From the NCBI GenBank assembly GCA_022565015.1, contig JADFKI010000009.1, positions 1 to 28,058 on the forward strand: a stretch of DNA of 28,058 bases. The letters run 5' to 3'. The notes beneath the pieces were generated by a model. The model saw only the letters and a list, made by a program, of their open reading frames with translations, made no database searches and was not told where the DNA came from. A program made the position numbers and the translations under genes. Position 1 is the stretch's first letter; each line of letters opens with the position of its first letter. Shown here in pieces: positions 7,868 through 16,492 of this stretch. Source of the stretch: Chloroflexota bacterium (GTDB lineage: Bacteria > Chloroflexota > Dehalococcoidia > Lucifugimonadales > JADFKI01).

Positions 7868-7896
7868 TTGCGCGGCTTAAACACCTTATATACAAT
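7868..7896 (+). promoter_or_regulatory. possible sigma-70 promoter for hyuAB
   Basis: TTGCGC (7868-7873) and TACAAT (7891-7896) are 17 bp apart. Transcription would begin near 7903, about 20 nt before the GTG of hyuA. The -10 is good (5 of 6) and the -35 poor (3 of 6). Confidence 0.35.
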
Positions 7897-7921
7897 GCCC
7901 AGAGCAGACTGATTACCGGAC

Positions 7922-10001
7922 GTGTTTTTGAGCAGCTATTATGTAGCCGTGGACATCGGCGGGACCTTTACCGACGTGGTCGTGCAGGATACCGAGTCAG
8001 GTAAGCTCTGGACGAACAAGGTCCCCTCCACGCCGAGGGACCACTCCATCGGATTCATGGAGGGGATTCGCAGGGGCCTGTCGTTGGCCTCCGTCGACGC
8101 CGGCGAGGTGAGCAGGATATTTCACGGGACTACCATCGCCACCAACGCCGTCATCCAGCGGACGCCATCGAAGGTAGCCCTGATTACCACGAAGGGATTC
8201 AAGTACGTCCTGGAGATCGGCCGCCACGACATACCCCGTCGGGAGAACATCTACGCTTGGGTGAAGCCGGAGCGGCCCGTTCCTCCGAACCTCATCTTCG
8301 AGGTCACGGAGCGCATCGACAGGACCGGCACGGTCCAAACACCGCTTGACGAGCACGAGTGCTTCGAGATCGCAAAAAAGCTCCGCCGCCTCGAAGTCGA
8401 AGCCGTCGCCGTCTGCCTTCTCTACTCCTACGCCAACCCCGTCCACGAGACTCGGGTCGCGGAGATTGTCCTGCGAGAGTTTCCCGACGCGATGGTCTCG
8501 CTATCGACAGAGGTGCTGCCCCAGTTCCGAGAGTTCGAGAGGACCGTCGCCACGGTCCTAAACGCCTATGTAATGCCCCAGGTAGGTAAATACCTGACCG
8601 GCCTGGATGAGATGGCGAAGAGGGACGGCCTGGTGGCGCCGCTGTTCATCATGAAGTCCAACGGCGGTATCACCAGCGCGTCCATGGCCGGTAAGCAGGC
8701 GATACACACCGTGCTTTCGGGCCCTGTCGCCGGTGTGATGGGTGCGTTGGAGGTCGCGAAGGCCGCGGGGTACTCCAACTTCATATCGGTGGACGTTGGG
8801 GGCACCAGCGCCGACATATGCCTGGTGAAGGACGGCGCGCCGGACGTTACCGTCGAGCGCATGATAGGCGGGCTGCCCCTGCAGCTTCCCATGCTCGACA
8901 TCTCCACTATCGGCGCCGGAGGCGGCAGCATCGCCCGCATACCGGCGTCGGGCGGCCTGACAGTCGGACCCGAGAGCGCCGGCGCCGATCCCGGACCCGC
9001 ATGCTACGGCCAGGGCGGTGACGAGCCCACCGTGACCGACGCCCACCTTGTCCTGGGCCATCTGCCCGGGCAGCTCATAGACGGAGAGATGAGCCTCGAC
9101 GTGGACGCCGCGCGTAAGGCCATCGAGACCAAAATTGCCGGTCCGATGGGACTCAGCCTGATGGACGCCGCGTCGGGCATCCTGGAAATCGCGGACAACA
9201 ACATGGCCGGTGCGATAAGGGCCGTGTCCATCGGACGGGGCCACGACCCCAGAGACTTCGCGCTGGTGGCATTCGGAGGCGCGGGCCCGCTTCACGCATG
9301 CTCGCTGGCGGACCTCCTGGGCATCGAGACGATCGTCGTTCCCCCTACTCCCGGCGTGCTGTCCACCTTCGGGCTGCTCTTCACGGACCTCAAGAACGAC
9401 TACGTTCAAACATATGTCGGTCCCGGCGGCGACGAGGAAATTGAGACCATAGCGAAGGCGTTCGATGGCATGGAGCAACAGGCGCGGGACTGGCTCGCCG
9501 AGGAGGGCGTGGCGGCGGACGCGGGCGTTCTGGCGAGGTCCGCGGACCTGCGCTACGAGCACCAGGGCTGGGAGATTACCGTGGACGTCCCGGACGGCGA
9601 GTTTTCCTCGGAGACTCTGAACGAGACCATAGCCGGCTTTCACAGCCTGCACGAGAAGGCTCTACACGTACAATCTGCCCGGGTCTCGCGTCGAGCTCGT
9701 AAACCTTCGCGTGAGCGCCTCCGGCATCATGCCGCGACACGCCATGGTCGAATCAGTGGCCGCCGGCGGTCGGCTCGCGAAGCCCACGACGAGGCGAAAG
9801 GTCGAGTTCAGCCGGGGGCAGGGCCCTCAGGATACCCCGATATACGTCAGGGATACGCTGCTTCGAGGCATGAGCATATCGGGCCCCGCCGTCGTGCAGC
9901 AGCAGGACACGACGGTCCTCGTCTCGCCGGGTTTCGTCGCGAACGTGGACCGAATAGGCAACCTGATTATCGAAAGGCAGGAAGTATCCGATGGCCGTTG
10001 A
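7922..10001 (+). CDS. hyuA: hydantoinase/5-oxoprolinase family subunit A, with 1-nt frameshift
   Basis: HyuA is the ATP-binding subunit of ATP-dependent amidohydrolases acting on hydantoins, oxoproline or similar lactams. Visible blocks are VDIGGTFTDVV near the start, GTTIATNAVIQR, SVDVGGTSADICLV, GAGGGSIA, ESAGADPGPACYG and AFGGAGPLHA. The uninterrupted frame runs to 10021, but after codon 579 (AAG at 9656-9658) it turns into Arg-rich nonsense. From 9660 the +1 frame continues the family C-terminus (LYTYNLPGSRVELVNLRV, then VRDTLLRGMSISGPAVVQQ) to TGA at 9999-10001. One extra G at 9658/9659 explains it; the repaired protein is about 692 residues, the usual length. Its stop overlaps the hyuB start by 11 nt, supporting this end. 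GTG 7922 is chosen; TTG 7928 is possible. Sequencing error or real decay cannot be told apart here. Confidence 0.87.
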
Positions 10002-11775
10002 CCCGATCACGCTGGAGATAGTCAGGGGCGCCGTCCACTCGACTATTCTCGAAATGGAGGCCCTGGTAGAGCGAACGGCTATGTCGCCGGTCATCAAGGA
10101 AAAGAAGGACTTCTTCGTTGGCGTGTACGACGTTCAAGGGCGCATAGTGGACGCCCTGCTCTCCAACAGCGGCCCCCGAATAATCGACCCCGTGGTAGCC
10201 GAGTATCCGGTGGAGGAGATGGAGCCGGGCGACCTCTACTGGTTCAACGACCCTCACAAGTCCAACGGGGCCATACAGCACACGGGCGATATGTGCTTCA
10301 TCTCACCGATATTCAGCCAGGGAAGCATGTCGGGCTTCGCCGTCGCCTTCGGCCACTTCTGGGACATCGGCGGCAGCGTGTCGGGCAGCCTTTCGCCCCA
10401 TGCGTCCGAGATCTTTCACGAGGGCACGCTGGTGCCGCCGATAAGGATAATTCACGCCGGCGAGATGAACCGCGAGGCCTATTCGGTAATCCTCAACAAC
10501 TCCAGATTCCCGGAGATGCTCGAGGGCGACACGCGGGCGCTCATGGCGGCGTGCCGCCTGGCTGAGGGCCGCGTCGCCGAGCTCATGGAAAGGTTTCCCA
10601 GGGAGACGGTCCTCCTGGCCTTCGATGAGATAGTCGAGCGCAGCACCGAGGCTTACCTTCGGAAGGCCCGTGAGGTCATCAAGGAGGGCGAATACCACTT
10701 CTTCGATTACGTCGACGCCGACCCCGTCACGGACGAGCCTCGGAGGGTGGACGTCAAGATTACGAGGCGCGGCGACTCGATCGTCGCGGACCTGTCCGGC
10801 AGCGGCCCTCAGGCCGTAGGTCCCGTAAACTTCATCACCAGCCCGGGCGCGTTCAGCCTCCTCATGGCCAGGTATCTGGCCTCGTTGGACCCCGATCTGC
10901 CTCTGAACGAAGGAGCGGTCCACATCTTCGATGAGGTCAGGACGAAGCCCGGCACGATCACCTCTCCCAACTTCCCGGCGCCGGTCGGACTACGGAGTCA
11001 TACGCTGATTCGCCTGATGGGGTGCATAACCGGCGCGATGGCCGAGGCCACCGACGGCAATGCGCCCGCGGCGTCGCCCGTTTACGTCATCTACAACCTG
11101 AGGACGGTTGACGGCGCCGGCCGCTACCTGTACTTCAGCGAGGGCATCGGCTCGGGCCAGGGAGCCCGGCCAACCGCCGATGGTCTTAACGCAATATACT
11201 TCAGGGACCAGAAGAACTACCCCATCGAGTTCGAAGAGGGCGAGTTCCCGCTGCGGATAGAGCAGTACAGGATACTGCCGGACACAGGGGGCCCGGGCCG
11301 TTACAGGGGTGGATGCGGCGTCGTAAAGGACGTCAGGATACTCGTTGACTGCATTCTGAGCACGAGGATGGACAACGTCCGGTTTCCTTGCTTCGGCATA
11401 AACGGCGGCGAGGCAGGCCAGCCCGGCCGCTTTATTCTGAATCCGGACATGGAAGGTGAGCGAGACATCCCTCCCGCCGGCGAGAACTTATCGGTGAAGG
11501 CCGGTGACATGCTGCGCATCGAGACCTGTGGAGGAGGAGGCTGGGGCGACCCGTTCCTTCGGGGTGTACGAGAGGTCCGCAAAGACGTCGTCGAGGGCTT
11601 CATAACCGTCGAATCGGCGGCAGAGGACTACGGTGTGGTGGTCAAAGGCGACGAGCATCAGATCGACGATGCGGCGACCCTGGAGCTTCGCGAGCGGCCT
11701 CCGAAGGCGCGCCCGTTCGTGCACAGGGGCGCAAACGGTGACATGTGGCTGAAAAAGCTTGGCATCTCGCCATAA
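9991..11775 (+). CDS. hyuB: hydantoinase/5-oxoprolinase family subunit B
   Basis: The 594-residue protein is a full-length HyuB, partner of HyuA in ATP-dependent opening of hydantoin, oxoproline or related cyclic amides. It starts DPITLEIVRGAVHSTILEMEA, the usual opening. It contains WFNDPHKSNGAIQHTGDM (the metal-site region, normally NDPY..GGTH..D), FGHFWDIGGSVSG, and the C-terminal glycine-rich block CGGGGWGDPF. The ATG lies inside the last codons of hyuA in another frame (11-nt overlap), so translation is probably coupled. The conserved Gly-Gly-Thr-His segment is changed to Ser-Asn-Gly-Ala-Ile-Gln-His, which points to a subfamily other than classical hydantoinase. The substrate is not predictable. 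Confidence 0.9.
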   Translation: MAVDPITLEIVRGAVHSTILEMEALVERTAMSPVIKEKKDFFVGVYDVQGRIVDALLSNSGPRIIDPVVAEYPVEEMEPGDLYWFNDPHKSNGAIQHTGDMCFISPIFSQGSMSGFAVAFGHFWDIGGSVSGSLSPHASEIFHEGTLVPPIRIIHAGEMNREAYSVILNNSRFPEMLEGDTRALMAACRLAEGRVAELMERFPRETVLLAFDEIVERSTEAYLRKAREVIKEGEYHFFDYVDADPVTDEPRRVDVKITRRGDSIVADLSGSGPQAVGPVNFITSPGAFSLLMARYLASLDPDLPLNEGAVHIFDEVRTKPGTITSPNFPAPVGLRSHTLIRLMGCITGAMAEATDGNAPAASPVYVIYNLRTVDGAGRYLYFSEGIGSGQGARPTADGLNAIYFRDQKNYPIEFEEGEFPLRIEQYRILPDTGGPGRYRGGCGVVKDVRILVDCILSTRMDNVRFPCFGINGGEAGQPGRFILNPDMEGERDIPPAGENLSVKAGDMLRIETCGGGGWGDPFLRGVREVRKDVVEGFITVESAAEDYGVVVKGDEHQIDDAATLELRERPPKARPFVHRGANGDMWLKKLGISP

Positions 11776-11833
11776 CGAGCACTGACGTGGCGCTAATACT
11801 CGTATGTGAACGGGAGTAGTCCGGTAAAAGAAA

Positions 11834-11877
11834 CGAGTGCGATACCAAGGGGGGTCAGCAATTGGTAATCGCACTCG
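11834..11877. repeat. long intergenic inverted repeat (15-16 bp arms)
   Basis: CGAGTGCGATACCAA (11834-11848) pairs with TTGGTAATCGCACTCG (11862-11877) with a single bulged base and a 13-nt loop containing six G. It begins 58 nt after the hyuB stop. No T-run follows, so it is not a standard terminator; RNA 3'-end protection or an operator are alternatives. The gap 11776-12168 otherwise shows only A/T-rich sequence and a small hairpin CCTCA-TTAT-TGAGG near 12045. Confidence 0.65.
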
Positions 11878-12168
11878 GTCTCGTTAGCCCGGATGGGCCT
11901 TCCAACCCTATTTATAACAGTCTATTGTGACACATCCGGGGAAATTCCCGTGAAAGACTCTGAGACGTTAGTGAAGTTTAGTGATTGATTGGTAGCTAAA
12001 CTGTTAGCACGGGGCAGAATGTGGAGCAATTTTATAGGTGCCCGCCTCATTATTGAGGTACGATGATACATAAAATGGGTTAAATCTTTGGGACTGGTCT
12101 CGTTGTGATCTTGCCCCATGTGGGCGTCCCTTCTGTCGCAGTACGTCATTGCCCTTGGTGAGTTCGTA

Positions 12169-13311
12169 ATGCTCAAGAGAAAAATAGTCCGAATTGCGGC
12201 CGGCCTTGTACTCGTGCTCTTGATCTCGGGATTTCTTGGTGGCGGGTGGTATGCCTCCAACCTGCTCCGAGACGGCGGACTCATTCCAGACCACACGCCC
12301 GAAGAGTTCGATCTGGTAATTGAAAATATTAGCGCCGGGCTCATCACACTGCGGGCGACCGAGCTGACGGACAGGGATGGGGACTGGAACGACAAGGCTC
12401 TCTCCGGACTCATAGGCGACGATATTTACCTGCAGATCGGTGAGACCGTACGAGAGTCCGGCGATACCGTGGTCCGCAAGCTTCTGACCGAGGCCTCTTC
12501 CAATCTGGTGGGCCGTTCTGTGCGGACGGACGCGAAGTTCTATCCCGACGACCCCCTGGTTGCCCATGGCATGGCCTTCACAGAAGTGGCCTATACGTCG
12601 GACCTTGGCGAATTTCCAGCATGGTATGTAGACGGTGATTCGAGCACATGGGCCATTTTCGTGCACGGAAAGGGCAGCGACAGGCGGGAATCGCTGCGCA
12701 CTCTTCCGGTCGTGGCGAAGTCGGGGATGCCCATGCTCGTAATCAGCTATCGCAACGATGAGGATACCGTCTCCGACCCCAGCGGAATGTACGGCTACGG
12801 GCTGACGGAGTGGGAGGACCTGGAGGGCGCTGTATTATATGCATTGGAGAACGGCGCCAGGCGAATCGTGCTCGTGGGCTTTAGCATGGGAGGCGGAATA
12901 GTCGCCAGCTTTCTTCTGGAATCGTCGCTGGCCGGCCAGGTATCCGGGGCCATTTTGGACTCGCCGATGCTGGACTTTGGGGCCACCGTGGAGCTAGGCG
13001 CCGAAGAGGATGGTTATCCGGTCTTCGTAGGGAAGATGGCGAAGCTGTTCTCCGGGTTCCGATTCGACGTTGACTGGGCGAGCCTCAATTATCTGGATAG
13101 AGCCAATGAGCTGGCCCTGCCGATACTGCTCTTCCACGGGACGGGAGACCACAGGGTGCCGGTTAGCACCAGTCAGAGCCTGGCTGCGCTAAGGCCGGGG
13201 CTCGTTACGTACGTCGAGCTCCCGGGTGTGGACCACGTACGGGGATGGAACGCGGACAGGGATGCCTACGAGTCGGCGGTCTCCGATTTTCTCAAGAGCC
13301 TAACGCGTTAG
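12169..13311 (+). CDS. membrane-anchored alpha/beta hydrolase
   Basis: From the chosen ATG the protein has 380 residues. Residues 6-28 (IVRIAAGLVLVLLISGFL onward) form one N-terminal transmembrane helix or uncleaved signal, preceded by MLKRK, so the catalytic domain is probably extracytoplasmic. The alpha/beta hydrolase triad is Ser239 in GFSMG, Asp327 in HGTGDHRVP and His356 in GVDHVRGW; FVHGKGSDR (164-172) is the oxyanion-loop HG motif. About 130 residues between anchor and core do not match a domain I recognise. The frame is open upstream to 12118, but ATG 12169 begins the membrane helix and has GGTGAG about 8 nt upstream. Esterase or peptidase activity is likely; substrate unknown. The stop lies in the palindrome CTAACGCGTTAG, 11 nt from the convergent proS stop. 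Confidence 0.84.
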   Translation: MLKRKIVRIAAGLVLVLLISGFLGGGWYASNLLRDGGLIPDHTPEEFDLVIENISAGLITLRATELTDRDGDWNDKALSGLIGDDIYLQIGETVRESGDTVVRKLLTEASSNLVGRSVRTDAKFYPDDPLVAHGMAFTEVAYTSDLGEFPAWYVDGDSSTWAIFVHGKGSDRRESLRTLPVVAKSGMPMLVISYRNDEDTVSDPSGMYGYGLTEWEDLEGAVLYALENGARRIVLVGFSMGGGIVASFLLESSLAGQVSGAILDSPMLDFGATVELGAEEDGYPVFVGKMAKLFSGFRFDVDWASLNYLDRANELALPILLFHGTGDHRVPVSTSQSLAALRPGLVTYVELPGVDHVRGWNADRDAYESAVSDFLKSLTR

Positions 13312-13322
13312 CGCACGCGACC

Positions 13323-15023
13323 TCAGGCCGACAGCATGCCTTTGACCGTCTTCACCACGTCCGCTATCGGGACCGTCGTGGCGTCCTGCTCGGACCGACG
13401 CTTGATCTCGACGACGCCCTGCTTGATATTCCGTGGGCTCACGACGAGACGCAGGGGAAGGCCGAGCAGGTCGGCATCGTTGAACTTGACACCCGCCGAA
13501 TCAGCCCGGTCGTCGAAGAGCACCTCGATGCGTTCCTTTTGAAGGTCTTCGTATAGCTCTTCCGCGACTTTTACGACCTCTTCGTTTTCGATGTTCAGTG
13601 ACAGCAGCGAGACATCATATGGTGCGATTGGCGCAGGCAGGATCATGCCCTTATCGTCGTTGTGTTGCTCGATTGCGGCGGCAAGCAGTCTGCCGAGGCC
13701 GATGCCGTAGCAGCCCATGACCACGGGGTGCTGATTGCCCTCCTGGTCTGGGTAGAAAGCGCCCAGCACGTCGCTGTACTTTGTGCCCAGCTTGAAGACG
13801 TGGCCTACCTCGATGCCCCGGCTTGTCTTGAACGGGTCCCCGCAGTTCGGGCACGCGTAGCCTTCCCTCGCTAGGGCTATATCCGTGATGACGTCCGCCT
13901 TGAAATCACGGCCGTGGTTCGCGTTTCTGAGATGGCGGTCGGGCTTGTTGGCGCCCACGACGAAGTTGGAGCCAAGCTCGATCGAGTCGTCGGCGACGAT
14001 CTTCACGCCATCGAGGCCGACGGGCGATGCAGAGCCGGCGACGATGCCCTGCGCCGCTACCTCTTCGGGAGTGGCCAGTCGCAGCTCGGCGACGCCCCCA
14101 AGCGTGTTTCTGAGCTTTACCTCGTTCACGTCCAGGTCGCCTCGAATGACCACGAAGACCAGCTCACCGTCCGCCATGTAAAAGACGGCCTTCAGTGTTT
14201 GACTGGTCGACACTCCAAGGTGTTCGGCAAGCGCCTCGATGGTCTTTATGCCGGGGGTCTCCACCTCTTCGAGCGGCAGCTCATCCGCGGCCTCGGTTCG
14301 TGGTTTGGTGAAGAGCGCCTTCTCGGCATTGGCGGCGTAACCGCAGTTGGGACAGAGAATAATCGTGTCCTCGCCCGCATCGGTCAGCAAGATGAACTCA
14401 TTGGAGTCTTTGCCGCCGATGGCGCCGCTGTCGGCGTCGACCATGATTACGTCGAGGCCGCACCGCGAGTAGATGTTCTTGTACGCCTGCACCATCTTCC
14501 GGTAGTTCTTGTCCAGGCCCTCCTCGTCGGCGTCGAAGCTGTAGGCGTCCTTCATGTCGAACTCACGCACGCGGATGAGTCCGCCGCGCGGCCGAGGCTC
14601 GTCACGGAACTTGGTGTGGATCTGGTACAGCAAGAGGGGCAGGTCGCGATAGCTGTGAACGTTGGCCTTGACCATGTTCGTCAGCAGCTCTTCGTGGGTC
14701 GGGGCCAGCACCAGCGGCCGCTCACGCCTATCCTTTAGCCTGAATAGGTCCGGTCCGTACGCCTCTGTGCGGCCTGATTCGTCCCAGATCTCCTGGGGCT
14801 GAACGATGGACAGCCGGATTTCCTGGCCGCCCGCCGCGTCCATCTCCTCACGAATGATCTGCTCTATTTTTCTCAACGAGCGCCAGGCGAGCGGCAGGTA
14901 GGCGTAAAGGCCGGTGCCAACCTGGTATATCATGCCCGCCTTGATCATGAGCTTGTGGCTTACAAGCTCGGCCTCGGCGGGGTCGTCCCGCAAGGTCTTT
15001 CCGAAAAGCTCAGTTACGCGCAT
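13323..15023 (-). CDS. proS: prolyl-tRNA synthetase, bacterial type with editing domain
   Basis: ProRS charges tRNA-Pro with proline in the cytoplasm. At 566 residues it is the long bacterial form. Motif 1 lies around residues 27-60 (QVGTGLYAYLPLAWRSL). Motif 2 follows at 138-162 (KFRDEPRPRGGLIRVREFD). The editing insertion lies at about 230-385, and motif 3 at 437-448 (GCYGIGLGRLLA). A C-terminal anticodon-binding domain starts near 465. Two CPNC pairs (224-227 and 391-394) flank the editing domain and could bind zinc. The ATG at 15023 is the only reasonable start. It is the last gene of the minus-strand core block, separated from ispG by 175 bp that hold a repeat, so it may have its own promoter. 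Confidence 0.96.
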   Translation of the reverse strand: MRVTELFGKTLRDDPAEAELVSHKLMIKAGMIYQVGTGLYAYLPLAWRSLRKIEQIIREEMDAAGGQEIRLSIVQPQEIWDESGRTEAYGPDLFRLKDRRERPLVLAPTHEELLTNMVKANVHSYRDLPLLLYQIHTKFRDEPRPRGGLIRVREFDMKDAYSFDADEEGLDKNYRKMVQAYKNIYSRCGLDVIMVDADSGAIGGKDSNEFILLTDAGEDTIILCPNCGYAANAEKALFTKPRTEAADELPLEEVETPGIKTIEALAEHLGVSTSQTLKAVFYMADGELVFVVIRGDLDVNEVKLRNTLGGVAELRLATPEEVAAQGIVAGSASPVGLDGVKIVADDSIELGSNFVVGANKPDRHLRNANHGRDFKADVITDIALAREGYACPNCGDPFKTSRGIEVGHVFKLGTKYSDVLGAFYPDQEGNQHPVVMGCYGIGLGRLLAAAIEQHNDDKGMILPAPIAPYDVSLLSLNIENEEVVKVAEELYEDLQKERIEVLFDDRADSAGVKFNDADLLGLPLRLVVSPRNIKQGVVEIKRRSEQDATTVPIADVVKTVKGMLSA

Positions 15024-15071
15024 TTAATGGATTTTCCTCAATCAGGATCTATACCAAAAAATTCTCTCAAA

Positions 15072-15165
15072 ACGTCTATTCAGAGTGGACCATCCTTCGA
15101 CAAGCTCAGGACGAACGGGCAGAAAGGACATTCGCCGTTCGTGGTGAGCTTGTCGAACCATATTC
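15072..15165. repeat. REP/MITE-like inverted repeat between ispG and proS
   Basis: Arms 15096-15118 and 15135-15157 are 23 nt and complementary apart from two positions, so they form a long hairpin. The left flank, 15072-15107, matches 21257-21292 at 33 of 36 positions. The right end, GAGCTTGTCGAACCATATTC from 15146, matches GAGCTTTTCGAACCATCTTC from 21349 at 18 of 20. Both elements thus share the two ends but differ inside. Confidence 0.8.
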
Positions 15166-15198
15166 GGAGATAGTAATTGAATGAATGCGGGCGGTTAC

Positions 15199-16344
15199 TC
15201 AGACCTTTGCAGCTACCTCTGACTCAATTATTCTGATTTCCTCCATCAGGGCGGTCAGCATCTCCGACTCGTCGACGATTCGCGACTTCCGGCCCTTACG
15301 GAATATAATCGCACGGCCCGCACCGGCCGCGATGCCCACGTCGGCATCCTTTGCTTCGCCGGGGCCGTTCACCTCGCATCCCATGACCGCCACCTTGATC
15401 GGGCTCTTGATCTCTCGCAGCATCTTGTCCACGTCGTTTGCGAGCGCACGAATGTCGACGTCTGCTCGGCCGCAGCTGGGGCACGCGACCAGGGTGGCGC
15501 CGTCCTTGCGTATCTCCAGCGCCTTTAGGATCTCGAACCCGGTGTAGACCTCCTCGCGGGAGTCGTCGCTGAGCGAAACGCGGATCGTGTCGCCGATGCC
15601 GTCGTACAAGAGCATGCCCAGGCCGATGGCGCTGCGAATGCTGCCCGACTTCGCGGTCCCGGCCTCCGTGATGCCCAGGTGGAACGGGTACGGCACGAGG
15701 TCTCCCAGCCGTCGGTATGCCTCCACCGTCGTATCGATGTCGAAGGCCTTGAGGGATATCTTGATGAGATCGAAGTCGAGCGCCTCTAGTATGCCGATCT
15801 CCCACAGGCCGGTCTCGACCATGTGGTCCACGACCGTATACTGGCCCGGCTCGGCCTCACCGGCTTTGGGCAGCGTGTTCACGCCGTCCGTGTGACGGGA
15901 GATTCCGCCAGTCGCGCCTATGCCCCCCACGGGAGGCAGGCTGCCGAAGTTCACGCCGATGCGGATGGGGACCCTTCGGGCCTTGGCCTCTCGCACGATC
16001 TGCTCGACCTTGTCCCGGTCGCGGATATTGCCGGGGTTCAGCCGCAGGCAATCGACGCCGCTCTTTAGCGACTCCAGGGCGAGCTGATAGTGGAAGTGAA
16101 TGTCGGCTACCAGAGGTATCTTGATCTGCTTCTTGATGTCCGCCAGTGCCTGCGCCGCCTCCATGTCCGGCACCGCGCAACGTATGATCTCGCAGCCGGC
16201 CTCTTCCAGGCCCTTTATCTCGTCCACGGTGGCCTTGACATCCCGCGTGTCGGTCTTCGTCATGGACTGCACTGTGACGGGGGCGTCGCCGCCGATCTTG
16301 ACGTCGCCTACGTTTAGGGCCTTGGTGACGCGGCGCTTTCTCAT
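15199..16344 (-). CDS. ispG: 4-hydroxy-3-methylbut-2-enyl-diphosphate synthase (flavodoxin or ferredoxin)
   Basis: IspG (GcpE) converts MEcPP to HMBPP in the MEP isoprenoid pathway with a [4Fe-4S] cluster. From ATG 16344 the protein is 381 residues: TIM barrel with VTVQSMTKTDTRD (23-35), VADIHFHYQLAL (79-90), RLNPGNI and HLGITEAG. The cluster ligands are Cys288 and Cys291 (CPSCGR) and Cys323 (MGCEVNGPGE), with Glu330 as the iron-contact acid. The frame is open to 16389, but ATG 16344 has AGGGAG 7 nt upstream and begins at the conserved N-terminus. Between GSL (134-136) and DFDLIK about 22 residues are inserted compared with E. coli IspG (Gly/Thr-rich, 137-168). Dxr of the same pathway is encoded two genes upstream. 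Confidence 0.95.
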   Translation of the reverse strand: MRKRRVTKALNVGDVKIGGDAPVTVQSMTKTDTRDVKATVDEIKGLEEAGCEIIRCAVPDMEAAQALADIKKQIKIPLVADIHFHYQLALESLKSGVDCLRLNPGNIRDRDKVEQIVREAKARRVPIRIGVNFGSLPPVGGIGATGGISRHTDGVNTLPKAGEAEPGQYTVVDHMVETGLWEIGILEALDFDLIKISLKAFDIDTTVEAYRRLGDLVPYPFHLGITEAGTAKSGSIRSAIGLGMLLYDGIGDTIRVSLSDDSREEVYTGFEILKALEIRKDGATLVACPSCGRADVDIRALANDVDKMLREIKSPIKVAVMGCEVNGPGEAKDADVGIAAGAGRAIIFRKGRKSRIVDESEMLTALMEEIRIIESEVAAKV

Positions 16345-16492
16345 GTTGGGCTCCCTGGTCGAGCAGGCTGGCTCAGCGCAACTCGGCACGAAATATGAAA
16401 AACGGCGGCGCTTGATGAAGACCGGACATCGGTAATAAAAGTCCCGGCGCCGACAATATCGGACGTGACGCCTGCCGGTTAACTTACCTAGC

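Noticed and set aside
8558..9652. 364-residue antisense frame over hyuA
   Set aside because: A shadow of the GC-rich coding strand; the hyuA motifs are unambiguous.
9640..9680. Programmed frameshift in hyuA
   Set aside because: No classic slippery heptamer, stimulatory pseudoknot or rare-codon site is evident at AAG-G-CTC; an indel is simpler.
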